This document shows, one piece after another, positions 26,127 through 34,945 of a stretch of 64,000 nucleotides of DNA. The stretch is taken from the NCBI GenBank assembly GCA_017624735.1, contig JAGAMK010000020.1, forward strand, positions 19,194 to 83,193, in the 5' to 3' direction. The stretch comes from Clostridia bacterium (GTDB taxonomy: Bacteria; Bacillota; Clostridia; Oscillospirales; Acutalibacteraceae). The stretch's first letter is position 1. Each line of letters starts with the position of its first letter. Both the position numbers and the translations under genes were made by a program. Below the pieces are notes generated by a model. That model was not told where the DNA came from. It made no database searches and saw only the letters and a list, made by a program, of their open reading frames with translations.

Positions 26127-27032
26127 TTAGATAGTATCAACATAGTCACAAGCAGCAAGTGCGGCAACTGCTCCATCACCTGCGGCAGTTATTACCTGAC
26201 GGATTGTTTTTGTTCTGCAGTCACCTGCAACAAAAATACCCTTTGCATTTGTTGTGCAGTTTTCATTAGCATCAACATAACCACGACCGTCAAGAGTAAT
26301 AATATCTTTAAAAATATCATTCTGTGGAACAAGTCCGATTGCAACGAACATACCGTCAAGAGTCAAATCTAAACTTACATCAGTTGCAGCATTCTTGATT
26401 GTAATTCCTTTAAGTTCATTTTCGCCAATAAGCTTTTCAACTACTGTGCCGAGAATGATTTCAACATTTTCTTTGCTTTGGAGTTTTTCTACAAGCTTTT
26501 GTTCACCTGTAAAGAAATCAAGATTCTGGATTACATAAACCTTTTTTGCAAGGTCAGAAAGGAGGATTGCTTCCTGCAAAGCAGAGTTACCGCCACCGAT
26601 AACAGCAACTGTTTTGCCTTCATAGAAAGCACCGTCACAAACTGCACAGAATGAAATGCCTTCACCGATAAGGTTCTGTTCATTTTCGAGTCCCAATAGT
26701 CTGTGCTTTGCACCTGTTGCAATAATAACGGATTTGCTCTCGAACTCACCTGAATCAGTAACAACTGTTTTAATGTCACCATCACGGATTTCGAGCACTT
26801 CTGCACATTCAACCTCAGCATCCTGATTAAGAACCTGTTCAACAAGCTTTTCTGCAAACTCGTTGCCGGTTACTTCCTGGAAACCGGGAATGTTTTCAAC
26901 CTTTGGAGAATAAGTAATCTGTCCGCCAAAACTTGCTTTTTCAATAACGAGAACTGTTTTGTTTGCCCTACGAGCATATAGGGCGGCGGTAAGCCCTGCA
27001 GGACCACCGCCGATTATTATAATATCATACAT
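26127..27032 (-). CDS. trxB: Thioredoxin reductase
   Basis: A 301-residue FAD/NAD(P)H disulfide reductase. The FAD-binding motif is GGGPAGLTAALYARR at residues 8-22. The redox-active pair is FCAVCDG (Cys129, Cys132). The NAD(P) motif is GGGNSALQEA and the C-terminal FAD motif is GIFVAGDC. It starts 23 bases after nrdD on the same strand. NrdD carries a fused redoxin domain, so this reductase may supply electrons to ribonucleotide reduction as well as to free thioredoxin. Confidence 0.93.
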   Translation of the reverse strand: MYDIIIIGGGPAGLTAALYARRANKTVLVIEKASFGGQITYSPKVENIPGFQEVTGNEFAEKLVEQVLNQDAEVECAEVLEIRDGDIKTVVTDSGEFESKSVIIATGAKHRLLGLENEQNLIGEGISFCAVCDGAFYEGKTVAVIGGGNSALQEAILLSDLAKKVYVIQNLDFFTGEQKLVEKLQSKENVEIILGTVVEKLIGENELKGITIKNAATDVSLDLTLDGMFVAIGLVPQNDIFKDIITLDGRGYVDANENCTTNAKGIFVAGDCRTKTIRQVITAAGDGAVAALAACDYVDTI

Positions 27033-27055
27033 AAATTATAATCCCTTAAATTTAA

Positions 27056-29434
27056 TTATGCGTTGAGGAATTTCTTAATATCAGAAACGCCTGTGTATTT
27101 TTCAAATGTACCATTCTTGACAACTACAAGTGTTGGAGCTTGCTTAACACCGAATTCGTTAACTAAATCAGCGTATTCGTTAGCAAGGAGTTTTTCGTAT
27201 GCAACGCCTGCTTTGTCAAGTAAAGAACAAGCAATCTTACAGTTTGGACAAGTTGCTGTTGTGAAAAGGAAAGTACCGTCTGCAGATTCTACAACTGTTT
27301 CTGTTTTTGCCTTTACGCAATCACAAACTTCGTTTTCTGTAACATCGTGTGTAAGGTGTGAGTTAGCAATATCGTAAACTTTTCTGTCCTTATATTCCTG
27401 AGCCTTACCGTCATTCCAGTTCTTAACAGGACGATAATAACCGGTAATTCTTGAGTAAACCTCTGCTTCTTCACCACAGTGTGGACAAGTGAATGCTTCA
27501 CCTGCGATGTAACCATGGTTCTTACAGATTGAGTAAATTGGTGAAATTGAGTAGTAAGGAAGTCTGTAGTTAGATGCAATCTTCTTAACAAGATTTGCAC
27601 AAGACTGCCAGTCAGGAAGTTTTTCACCAAGGAATGCGTGGAATACTGTACCTGATGTGTAAAGAGTGTGAAGTTCATCCTGCATATCAAGAGCAGTGAA
27701 GATGTCCTGTGTATAGCCAACAGGAAGGTGTGAACTGTTTGTATAATAAGGTGTTTCGCCCTCTTTGCGTCCTGCTGTAATGATGTCGGGATAGTATTTA
27801 AGGTCGTGCTTTGCAAGACGGAATGCAGTTGATTCTGCAGGAGTTGCTTCAAGGTTGTAAAGGTCACCATAAAGCTCCTGATAGTCAGAAAGTCTTGTTC
27901 TCATGTGGTTAAGAACATCCTTTGCAAACTGCTGTGTCTTTTCATTTGTCATGTCAGCTTGAATCCATTTTGCATTAAGACCAGCTTCGTTCATACCAAC
28001 AAGACCGATTGTTGAGAAATGGTTGTTGAATGTACCGAGGTATCTCTTTGTATATGGATAAAGACCTGCGTCAAGAAGCTTTGTAATAACATCACGTTTA
28101 ACTTTAAGTGAACGAGCAGAAATATCCATCATCTTGTCAAGACGAGCATAGAAATCAGCCTCATCCTTTGCAAGGTAAGCAATTCTTGGTAAGTTGATTG
28201 TAACAACACCAACTGAACCTGTTGATTCACCACTACCGAAGAAACCACCTGACTTCTTGCGAAGTTCACGAAGGTCAAGACGAAGACGGCAGCACATTGA
28301 ACGAACGTCTGAAGGTTCCATGTCACTGTTGATGTAGTTTGAGAAATAAGGAGTACCGTATTTTGCTGTCATTTCGAAGAGAAGTTTATTGTTCTCTGTT
28401 TCTGACCAGTCAAAATCACGAGTGATTGAATATGTTGGAATTGGATACTGGAAGCCACGACCGTTAGCATCGCCTTCAACCATAACTTCAATGAAAGCTT
28501 TGTTAACCATATCCATTTCAGCTTTACAATCTTTGTATTTGAAATCCATTTCCTTGCCACCAACAATACAGTTGAGCTCTGCAAGGTCGTTTGGAACTGT
28601 CCAGTCAAGAGTGATGTTTGTGAATGGTGACTGTGTACCCCAACGAGAAGGAGTGTTAACACCGTAAATGAATGACTGGATGCACTGTTTAACTTCTTTA
28701 TATGAAAGGTTATCAACCTTTACGAATGGTGCAAGATATGTGTCGAATGATGAGAAAGCCTGAGCACCTGCCCATTCATTCTGCATAATTCCAAGGAAGT
28801 TAACCATCTGGTTGCAAAGAGTTGAAAGGTGAGCAGCAGGAGCAGATGTGATTTTGCCCGGAACACCGCCAAGACCTTCCTGAATTAACTGTTTAAGTGA
28901 CCAACCTGCACAGTAACCTGTAAGCATTGAAAGGTCGTGAATATGAATGTCAGCATTTCTGTGTGCGTTGCCGATTTCATCATCGTAAATTTCAGAGAGC
29001 CAGTAGTTAGCAGTAACTGCACCTGAGTTTGAAAGAATAAGACCACCAACAGAATAGGTAACTGTTGAGTTTTCTTTAACACGCCAGTCGTTAACATTGA
29101 GGTAGTTGTCGATAATAGCCTTGTAGTCAACCATTGTTGCATTAAGGTTACGAACTTTTTCTCTCTGACGACGGTAGATGATATATGCCTTTGCAACATC
29201 ATCGTAGCCTGCCTTAATAAGCACTGATTCTACACTGTCCTGAATGTTTTCAACGGAAATTGCCTGGTCCTCGATTTTTGGCTCAAATTCTGCTGTTACT
29301 TTGAGTGCAAGGAAATCGATAATGTCAGCATTGTACTGCTTGTTACAAGCGTCAAATGCGAGAGTGATAGCTTCTGCAATCTTTTTAAGGTCAAAAGAAG
29401 CTATTTTGCCGTCTCTTTTTACTACGTTATACAT
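27056..29434 (-). CDS. nrdD: Class III anaerobic ribonucleotide reductase NrdD with fused C-terminal redoxin domain
   Basis: A 792-residue protein that makes dNTPs without oxygen using a glycyl radical. Residues 1-90 are an ATP-cone allosteric domain. The catalytic barrel follows, then the zinc site CPHCGEEAEVYSRITGYYRP, in which the Gly of RITGYYRP is the expected radical site. Residues from about 715 onward form a thioredoxin/glutaredoxin-like domain with CPNC and a cis-Pro (QAPTLVVVKNG). This fusion suggests redoxin-dependent rather than formate-dependent turnover, as known for some class III subtypes. Good GGAGGG site and its own NrdR-type promoter. Confidence 0.93.
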   Translation of the reverse strand: MYNVVKRDGKIASFDLKKIAEAITLAFDACNKQYNADIIDFLALKVTAEFEPKIEDQAISVENIQDSVESVLIKAGYDDVAKAYIIYRRQREKVRNLNATMVDYKAIIDNYLNVNDWRVKENSTVTYSVGGLILSNSGAVTANYWLSEIYDDEIGNAHRNADIHIHDLSMLTGYCAGWSLKQLIQEGLGGVPGKITSAPAAHLSTLCNQMVNFLGIMQNEWAGAQAFSSFDTYLAPFVKVDNLSYKEVKQCIQSFIYGVNTPSRWGTQSPFTNITLDWTVPNDLAELNCIVGGKEMDFKYKDCKAEMDMVNKAFIEVMVEGDANGRGFQYPIPTYSITRDFDWSETENNKLLFEMTAKYGTPYFSNYINSDMEPSDVRSMCCRLRLDLRELRKKSGGFFGSGESTGSVGVVTINLPRIAYLAKDEADFYARLDKMMDISARSLKVKRDVITKLLDAGLYPYTKRYLGTFNNHFSTIGLVGMNEAGLNAKWIQADMTNEKTQQFAKDVLNHMRTRLSDYQELYGDLYNLEATPAESTAFRLAKHDLKYYPDIITAGRKEGETPYYTNSSHLPVGYTQDIFTALDMQDELHTLYTSGTVFHAFLGEKLPDWQSCANLVKKIASNYRLPYYSISPIYSICKNHGYIAGEAFTCPHCGEEAEVYSRITGYYRPVKNWNDGKAQEYKDRKVYDIANSHLTHDVTENEVCDCVKAKTETVVESADGTFLFTTATCPNCKIACSLLDKAGVAYEKLLANEYADLVNEFGVKQAPTLVVVKNGTFEKYTGVSDIKKFLNA

Positions 29435-29524
29435 ATTGTGCCCTCCTATTGATTTTAAATTTGTTGTGCCTTCAGATATGATTCATATCCCATACGCACA
29501 GTCGTTTTTTGGTTAGCGAGGTTT

Positions 29525-29553
29525 ATTATAGTACATATCTTGTGCGTTGTCAA
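29525..29553 (-). promoter_or_regulatory. Sigma-A promoter of nrdD
   Basis: On the minus strand a consensus TTGACA (plus 29548-29553), a 17-base spacer and a consensus TATAAT (plus 29525-29530). Both hexamers are perfect, so the promoter should be strong unless repressed. Confidence 0.8.
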
Positions 29554-29578
29554 TAGGTTTTTACACAATATATTGTGT
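29530..29578. promoter_or_regulatory. Pair of NrdR boxes at the nrdD promoter
   Basis: ACACAATATATTGTGT (29563-29578) is a perfect palindrome matching the NrdR-box consensus. A second, weaker box (29530-29545, AGTACATATCTTGTGC) lies 33 bases away, about three helical turns, inside the promoter spacer. NrdR with ATP/dATP bound should therefore repress nrdD-trxB. The strong box begins just 6 bases past the nrdG stop codon. Confidence 0.75.
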
Positions 29579-29583
29579 TTTTC

Positions 29584-30276
29584 TTAAATTCCTCGAATTT
29601 CAACATAAGGGACAAATTCTGTTGCTTTTTTCTTCATTTCTTTAAGCATATCAACGGATACAGGGCTTAAACCACTCTGTATAAGGTCGCCTGAATCCAC
29701 AAAATTCTGTAAAAAGTACTTGTGTGCACCTTTAATCCATACCACAATATCTTGTATGTCGTCTAGAGTGTGGAAACCGTCAACAATAGTTGTTCTGAAT
29801 TCATAATCCACTTTATTCTGCAATAAAAAGTCCACACTTTTCTCGATTGATGTCATATCAATGTTGTCAACACCTATTGTAGTCATATATTTTGCTTTGC
29901 TGTTTTTAATATCCATGGCAACATAATCCACAAGACCATTCTCCACAAGAGAAATAAGCTTTTCAGGAAAACTGCCGTTAGTATCAAGTTTAACAGAGTA
30001 TCCCAAATCTTTAATCTTGCCGATAAATTCTTCTATGCCGTCCTGTAAAAGTGGTTCACCACCAGTAATTACAACACCATCAAGAATACCTTGTCTTTTC
30101 CTTAAATATGAAAGAACCTCATCTTCATCTATATATGTATCTTTGTCAATGTGAGTTACAAGAGCTGCATTGTGACAGAAAGGACAACGGAAATTGCAAC
30201 CGGGTGTAAAAACAATACAAGCCACTTTGCCGGGATAATCTAAAATTGTGAGTTTTTGAAAACCATTTATATACAT
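29584..30276 (-). CDS. nrdG: Anaerobic ribonucleotide reductase activating protein (NrdG2 type)
   Basis: A 230-residue radical SAM activase that generates the glycyl radical on NrdD. The cluster motif is CNFRCPFC (Cys27, Cys31, Cys34) and the SAM-binding motif is TGGEPLLQ. The start MYINGFQKLTILDYPGKVACIVFTPGC is typical of the NrdG2 subgroup. It lies upstream of nrdD, but nrdD also has its own promoter in the gap, so the two can be expressed separately. Confidence 0.9.
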   Translation of the reverse strand: MYINGFQKLTILDYPGKVACIVFTPGCNFRCPFCHNAALVTHIDKDTYIDEDEVLSYLRKRQGILDGVVITGGEPLLQDGIEEFIGKIKDLGYSVKLDTNGSFPEKLISLVENGLVDYVAMDIKNSKAKYMTTIGVDNIDMTSIEKSVDFLLQNKVDYEFRTTIVDGFHTLDDIQDIVVWIKGAHKYFLQNFVDSGDLIQSGLSPVSVDMLKEMKKKATEFVPYVEIRGI

Positions 30277-30349
30277 AATAAATACTCCTTACAGATTTGC
30301 TGATAATAGAATAACACAAACAAACACTAAATAAAAGAAAAAAATAAAT

Positions 30350-30379
30350 TTGACGATATACATATTTATGTGATAGAAT
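30350..30379 (+). promoter_or_regulatory. Sigma-A promoter of the gene at 30403
   Basis: TTGACG (30350-30355), an 18-base spacer and TAGAAT (30374-30379). Confidence 0.55.
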
Positions 30380-30402
30380 GAAATCATTAAAGGAAAAGGG
30401 GA

Positions 30403-31353
30403 ATGGGTATGGCAAAAAAACAAGTAACTCCTGAGGAGTATAAAGCAAAGCTTGAAAAAAAGGAAGCGAAGGGTAAACAGTTTTCAAAAATGTTTTTTGG
30501 AAGTCTTGCAATTTTACTTTCTTGCGTAATTGCATTTAGTGTGGTTTCTGCTTCACAGACTCTTATGTTAGGGCTTGGAAAAACAGGCATTGTGCAATCA
30601 GGAAATGTTACACAAAATAATAACTCGCAGGATGAAACTGCAAAAGATGACCCAACTGCAGATTGGGGAGACGATGTTGTGACAGGCAATCCTTCCGGCG
30701 AAGAGAATAATCAGGAAGGAGTTCAAACGGAAACAGAGGAAAAAAAGCCTTATTCCACAATTCCTGAAATAGTTGAGTTTTTCAACACAGCCGTTAACAA
30801 AGTAAAACCTGAAGCAGTTAAAGTTACTAAAAACTATGAAAAAAGAAATGTTACGAAGCTTGAACTTCCTTCTGCACTTCAATCAATGGGTGACACTCTT
30901 ATTAACGAAGTGATGAAAGATGATACAGAACCGATTGTTTATGCAACAAAAGAAGAAATCAGAGATAACTATATGGTGCCTAATCAGGACTATGGCAGCA
31001 AATTGAAGGCTTCCGATGTTGAAAAAGCGGTTTGCAAGGACAACGGAAAAGAATACGAAATTTATATCCTTGTTAAGTCAGAGAAAAATCCAACTGCGGG
31101 TTCAGGTGTAGGCTCGGCGTTTGATGTAATCGAAGCCAGTGAAATGGCAGAAAAAGCACCATCGTTTTTAAAGGAAATGTCAACAGAGTATTATAATTGT
31201 GTTGTTAAAGTTACTATCGATAAGACCACGGGCAGAGTAACACATGCAAACTATTCAACTCCGTTATATATGAATGTAGTTGTGGAGATGTTTGGCACAC
31301 ACAAAGCAATAATGGATGTTACATTTGAAAAGGACTATACAATAGAATATTAA
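30403..31353 (+). CDS. Membrane-anchored protein of unknown function
   Basis: A 316-residue protein. A charged N-terminal segment (residues 1-25) is followed by one membrane helix (MFFGSLAILLSCVIAFSVVSA). Next come an acidic, Asn/Glu-rich linker (about residues 60-115) and an extracellular globular domain of about 200 residues with alternating beta-rich segments. I do not recognise a characterised family. ATGs at 30403 and 30409 are both possible with the AAGGAAAAGGGG site. Its own promoter and terminator make it monocistronic. Confidence 0.7.
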   Translation: MGMAKKQVTPEEYKAKLEKKEAKGKQFSKMFFGSLAILLSCVIAFSVVSASQTLMLGLGKTGIVQSGNVTQNNNSQDETAKDDPTADWGDDVVTGNPSGEENNQEGVQTETEEKKPYSTIPEIVEFFNTAVNKVKPEAVKVTKNYEKRNVTKLELPSALQSMGDTLINEVMKDDTEPIVYATKEEIRDNYMVPNQDYGSKLKASDVEKAVCKDNGKEYEIYILVKSEKNPTAGSGVGSAFDVIEASEMAEKAPSFLKEMSTEYYNCVVKVTIDKTTGRVTHANYSTPLYMNVVVEMFGTHKAIMDVTFEKDYTIEY

Positions 31354-31364
31354 TAATTGACTTT

Positions 31365-31397
31365 ATAACGGTAGGATTTCCTACCGTTATATTTTTG
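31365..31397 (+). terminator. Terminator after the membrane-anchored protein gene
   Basis: ATAACGGTAGG (31365-31375) pairs perfectly with CCTACCGTTAT (31380-31390), followed by ATTTTT. Confidence 0.85.
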
Positions 31398-31404
31398 CAG
31401 GGTA

Positions 31405-31433
31405 TTGAGGATATTATATACAAATGATATAAT
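31405..31433 (+). promoter_or_regulatory. Sigma-A promoter of the rhodanese gene
   Basis: TTGAGG (31405-31410), a 17-base spacer and TATAAT (31428-31433). Confidence 0.6.
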
Positions 31434-31464
31434 ATATAAAACAACATAAAGTAGGGAATAGTAT

Positions 31465-31866
31465 ATGAAAAAGTATAAAGGACTGATAATAATGCTTATA
31501 ATTTCTCTTTGTCTTTTTGGTGGATGCAATGGTGAGAGAACGAAAGAAGAAACAAAAATTTCCTATGAACAAATCACCGCACAACAAGCTAAAGATTTAA
31601 TGGAAAAAGAAACGGGATATATAATTGTTGATGCTCGTACACAAGAAGAATTTGAAGCAGGGCATATTGAGGGAGCAGTTTTAATTCCTGAATATGAAAT
31701 CTCACAAAGAGCAGAAAAAGAATTGCTCGACAAAGACCAGTTAATCCTTGTCTACTGTCGCAGTGGCAGAAGAAGTAGAATTGCTTCACAGGCACTTGTG
31801 GATTTAGGCTACACAAATGTCAAAGAATTTGGTGGAATCATTGACTGGCCTTATGAAATTGTATAA
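31465..31866 (+). CDS. Rhodanese-domain lipoprotein
   Basis: A 133-residue surface lipoprotein. The signal peptide ends in the lipobox LFGGC (Cys21). A single rhodanese domain follows (ITAQQAKDLMEKETGYIIVDARTQEEFEAGHIEGAVLIP). Its active-site loop CRSGRRS holds the sulfur-carrying Cys. It may transfer or detoxify sulfur species outside the membrane; the partner is unknown. Probably co-transcribed with the flavin-reductase-like gene 35 bases downstream. Confidence 0.85.
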   Translation: MKKYKGLIIMLIISLCLFGGCNGERTKEETKISYEQITAQQAKDLMEKETGYIIVDARTQEEFEAGHIEGAVLIPEYEISQRAEKELLDKDQLILVYCRSGRRSRIASQALVDLGYTNVKEFGGIIDWPYEIV

Positions 31867-31901
31867 AATATAGATATAAATAAAATCAGAGGGGATTAAA
31901 A

Positions 31902-32831
31902 ATGAGTAGTTTTGAAAATTTAAGAATAGTAGATAATTTCTATCAGACATCATTATTCTTTCCGATGCCAACTGTACTTATCAGTACACTTTGCGAGGAT
32001 GGAACAACAAATTTAGGTCCATATTCGCTTGTTCAACCATATTACGTGGCAGGTAAGGATTACTATGCTATGCTTCTTTGTTGCCGTAATTCATCAAACA
32101 CAGCACAGAACATTCTTCGCAGTGGTAAATGTGCTTTGAATTTCATTGATGACAACCCCAAAAACTTCAAAGAAGCAGTTAAACTCTCTTGGCCGGGGGA
32201 TAAGCCTGAAGAGAAAATGCCTAAATGCAATTTTAAACTTGAAAAAAGTATGATTGAGGAAGAAACAGGTGAATCTAGACCTATGGTAATGTCCGATGCT
32301 ATACAGGTTATCGAATGCACATGGGTTCGTGAACTTGACGGTGCGGATAGGGATTTGCCCGGTGAACTTAATGGATATGAAGGTCCATATCATGATTTCA
32401 ATGGTATAACAAGTAAATTCGGTGCTCATTTCATTCTCAAAATTGATAAAATTCTTATGAAGAAAAAGTATAGTGATGCAATTATCAATGGTGTTAAGTC
32501 AAAGGATTTCCCTGCGCTTCCCGTTGACTATGGTTATCGTGACAGTAAGAATTTCTGGTTCCACAGAAAGAAAAAAATGAGGGCAGAGCTTTTGCAGATG
32601 CGTGAGGCATCCCTGGAATCCGTCCGTTATGCCGCAGACCGAGTTGATGATAAAATCAAGTTTACTGATGAGGCACTTAAAACTGTTCTTGCTGTGCCAA
32701 GAGTATTCTTGCCACTTGTTCTCAAAGGCTGTGTTGATTGGGCAAAAGAGAACAATGTAGAACTCATCACAGAAGAACATATGAAGATTATCAACGATAA
32801 ACGAGCAAAAGAAAAAGCAAAGAAAAAATAG
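31902..32831 (+). CDS. Flavin-reductase-like FMN-binding protein with C-terminal extension
   Basis: A 309-residue protein. The N-terminal ~190 residues match the flavin-reductase-like split barrel (PTVLISTLCEDGTTNLGPYSLVQPY, then NILRSGKCALNFIDD). A C-terminal helical extension, DEALKTVLAVPRVFLPLVLKGCVDWAKENNVELITEEHMKII, resembles the small PCP_red/'light-independent protochlorophyllide reductase-like' helical domain seen fused to other redox proteins. FMN binding is inferred from the family; the reaction is unknown. Confidence 0.65.
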   Translation: MSSFENLRIVDNFYQTSLFFPMPTVLISTLCEDGTTNLGPYSLVQPYYVAGKDYYAMLLCCRNSSNTAQNILRSGKCALNFIDDNPKNFKEAVKLSWPGDKPEEKMPKCNFKLEKSMIEEETGESRPMVMSDAIQVIECTWVRELDGADRDLPGELNGYEGPYHDFNGITSKFGAHFILKIDKILMKKKYSDAIINGVKSKDFPALPVDYGYRDSKNFWFHRKKKMRAELLQMREASLESVRYAADRVDDKIKFTDEALKTVLAVPRVFLPLVLKGCVDWAKENNVELITEEHMKIINDKRAKEKAKKK

Positions 32832-32849
32832 TACTTAAAGGTGAGAGTT

Positions 32850-33986
32850 ATGAAAAAAGTATTTAGAGATTTTATTGCAATAGCACTTTGCATTTCCATT
32901 TTCGGTGGAACACAGGTAATGGCATGTAGTCCTAACAGAACAATTGGTGGATTTTCAACAATAATTGATTTTATGGAAAGATTTGTAAGTGTTTTTACAG
33001 GAAATAAGAACGATGATGCCAATATGGATATAACTATTGAGCAGGGTGAAATATTTAAAGCGAATAAATATTTTAAATCATCCCACGCATCAACAATTGT
33101 GAAAATGCCGGACGGAAATCTTATGTCTGCATTTTTTGCAGGTACTGCCGAGGGTGATGCCGACGTAAGAATTTGGTATAGTATTCACGATGGTGAAAAT
33201 TGGGGCGAACCAAAGCAGATGGCATCAGCCGACCCCGTTGCTCACTGGAATCCAGTGCTTGTAAATTACGGCGATTACGTAAGACTTTATTATAAGGTTG
33301 GCATGGAAATTCCAAACTGGGTTACAAAATATACTGACTCATACGATTGTGGTAAGACATGGACAGAACCACAGGAATTAGTAGCAGGTGACACAAGTGG
33401 TGGCAGAGGACCTGTAAAGAATAAAGTTCTCATTACATCTGACGGAAAAATTATCGCTCCTGCATCTTCCGAACAAGGTGAATGGAGAGCATTCTTTGAT
33501 ATCTCCGAAGATGGTGGCAATACTTGGTCAAGAACTGACTTTGTTGTTGCAAAGGATAGCAGAGGAAAAACCGTTGGTATGATTCAACCAACACTCTGGG
33601 AAGATAAGGATGGCAACATCCATGCAATGTTCCGAACAAAAGCAGGTTGGATTTATCGTTCGGATTCAACCGACGGTGGTTACACTTGGTGTGATGCCTA
33701 TAAGACAGACCTTATGAATAACAATAGCGGAATTGACTGTGTTATGACTGACAACGGATGGTTATGGCTTGTACATACTCCTGCCGGAATGAAAGTCAGA
33801 AACAGATTAGTTCTTTCAGTTTCCAAGGATAACGGTGAAACCTGGCAGGATGTTACAACACTTGAATATAGCATCAATCTCTTTGCCGAGTATTCATATC
33901 CCGCAATTATTGAAGACGGTGACAATTTGTATATCACATATACAAACAACCGAAAAACAATTAAATATGCTTTTATAGAGTTCTAA
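32850..33986 (+). CDS. Secreted sialidase/neuraminidase-like BNR-repeat protein
   Basis: A 378-residue exported protein, starting at the ATG at 32850 (AAAGGTGAG upstream; a GTG 9 bases earlier lies inside that site). A signal peptide covers about residues 1-25. The six-bladed beta-propeller has Asp-box motifs: SYDCGKTW, SEDGGNTW, STDGGYTW and SKDNGETW. The SHASTIVKMPDGNLMSAFFAGTAEG start is typical of the BNR_2 exo-sialidase-like family. The classical FRIP arginine motif is not seen, so the sugar could be other than sialic acid. Confidence 0.8.
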   Translation: MKKVFRDFIAIALCISIFGGTQVMACSPNRTIGGFSTIIDFMERFVSVFTGNKNDDANMDITIEQGEIFKANKYFKSSHASTIVKMPDGNLMSAFFAGTAEGDADVRIWYSIHDGENWGEPKQMASADPVAHWNPVLVNYGDYVRLYYKVGMEIPNWVTKYTDSYDCGKTWTEPQELVAGDTSGGRGPVKNKVLITSDGKIIAPASSEQGEWRAFFDISEDGGNTWSRTDFVVAKDSRGKTVGMIQPTLWEDKDGNIHAMFRTKAGWIYRSDSTDGGYTWCDAYKTDLMNNNSGIDCVMTDNGWLWLVHTPAGMKVRNRLVLSVSKDNGETWQDVTTLEYSINLFAEYSYPAIIEDGDNLYITYTNNRKTIKYAFIEF

Positions 33987-33994
33987 AAAGAGAA

Positions 33995-34026
33995 ACACCC
34001 CACAGAAAATGTGGGGTGTAATTTTT
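33995..34026. terminator. Bidirectional terminator between the sialidase-like and kinase genes
   Basis: ACACCCCAC (33995-34003) pairs perfectly with GTGGGGTGT (34011-34019), with A-rich and T-rich flanks. Confidence 0.85.
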
Positions 34027-34945
34027 AGTATTTTTCCATAGCCTTTTTAAGTCTGTTATTGTTTTGAATTTCCCATACGGGGACAACCAGTCCGCCTTTT
34101 AATCTCATTGAGTTTTCGTGTAAAGCACCGTAAAATGCAACCTTAAAATCACAATGCTCACTCATTTTACATTTTGATTTGTATGTGTCATAGAGATTAT
34201 AGGCATTTCCCCACATGTTGAGGAATTGGAATAAATCATATTCTCTGTCTGCCCACATTGAGCCACATGGGTCAATAAAACCGGTAAGTTTCATAGTTTT
34301 TGGGTCAGCCATTATGTTCATGATGTTCAGGTCGCCGTGAATAAGCACGGGGCTTTCAGGCTCATCCACAACTTCCTTGAAGATATCAAGCCCACGGCAA
34401 AGCAAATCGTAATTTTTCCTACTGTATTTACCCTCATCTATTAACTTTTTAAGTCCTGCAAGGTCACGGGAAACCTTATTTTCTATATAAAACTCTTTCC
34501 AACTGTCATAAACTGCGTTTTCAAGATAACCGAATTTTTCTCCCTTGACACTATGCCATTGTAACATCCCATCAATAACCTCATTGGCAAAGTTTTGCTT
34601 CTGCTCTTTGCTTTTAAACAAAAACGTTGGGTTAAGTGCATTTTTGCCCTCGATAAAACTCATACACAAAACGGCAATTTCATCATCACTATATGTAAAA
34701 TAAACCATTGGCATTTTAACGGAGGTGTTTTCACCGAGAATTTTTAATTGCTGTGCCTCAGTTTCTTCCATTCCCTTAACATAATACGCTTTGAGGATTA
34801 TCGTTTCTCCGTCTGCTTTTGTGCCCTTATAAACTCTGCCAAAACTGCCACCACCAATAAATTTAAGCTCATTGACGGATGCGTTTAAGTGCTTTTCGGC
34901 AATCCTTGGTATCTGCTCAAGTAAAAATTTATCGTTTAAGTTCAT
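34025..34945 (-). CDS. APH/fructosamine-kinase-like phosphotransferase
   Basis: A 306-residue kinase of the aminoglycoside/choline/fructosamine kinase fold. Seen: the glycine-rich loop GGGSFGRVYKG, ATP-site Lys in IILKAYY, the Brenner motif HGDLNIMNIM and the metal-binding DPCGSMWADREYDL. The 'DREYDL' ending resembles fructosamine kinases more than antibiotic-modifying enzymes, so a sugar-derived substrate is likely. The start at 34945 (AAGGAGTG upstream) overlaps the preceding hydrolase gene by 17 bases, so translation is coupled. Confidence 0.75.
   Translation of the reverse strand: MNLNDKFLLEQIPRIAEKHLNASVNELKFIGGGSFGRVYKGTKADGETIILKAYYVKGMEETEAQQLKILGENTSVKMPMVYFTYSDDEIAVLCMSFIEGKNALNPTFLFKSKEQKQNFANEVIDGMLQWHSVKGEKFGYLENAVYDSWKEFYIENKVSRDLAGLKKLIDEGKYSRKNYDLLCRGLDIFKEVVDEPESPVLIHGDLNIMNIMADPKTMKLTGFIDPCGSMWADREYDLFQFLNMWGNAYNLYDTYKSKCKMSEHCDFKVAFYGALHENSMRLKGGLVVPVWEIQNNNRLKKAMEKY

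Noticed and set aside
27313-27870. 185-residue minus-strand ORF inside nrdD
   Set aside because: Alternate-frame shadow of nrdD, rich in His/Thr/Leu as expected from frame-shifted coding DNA.
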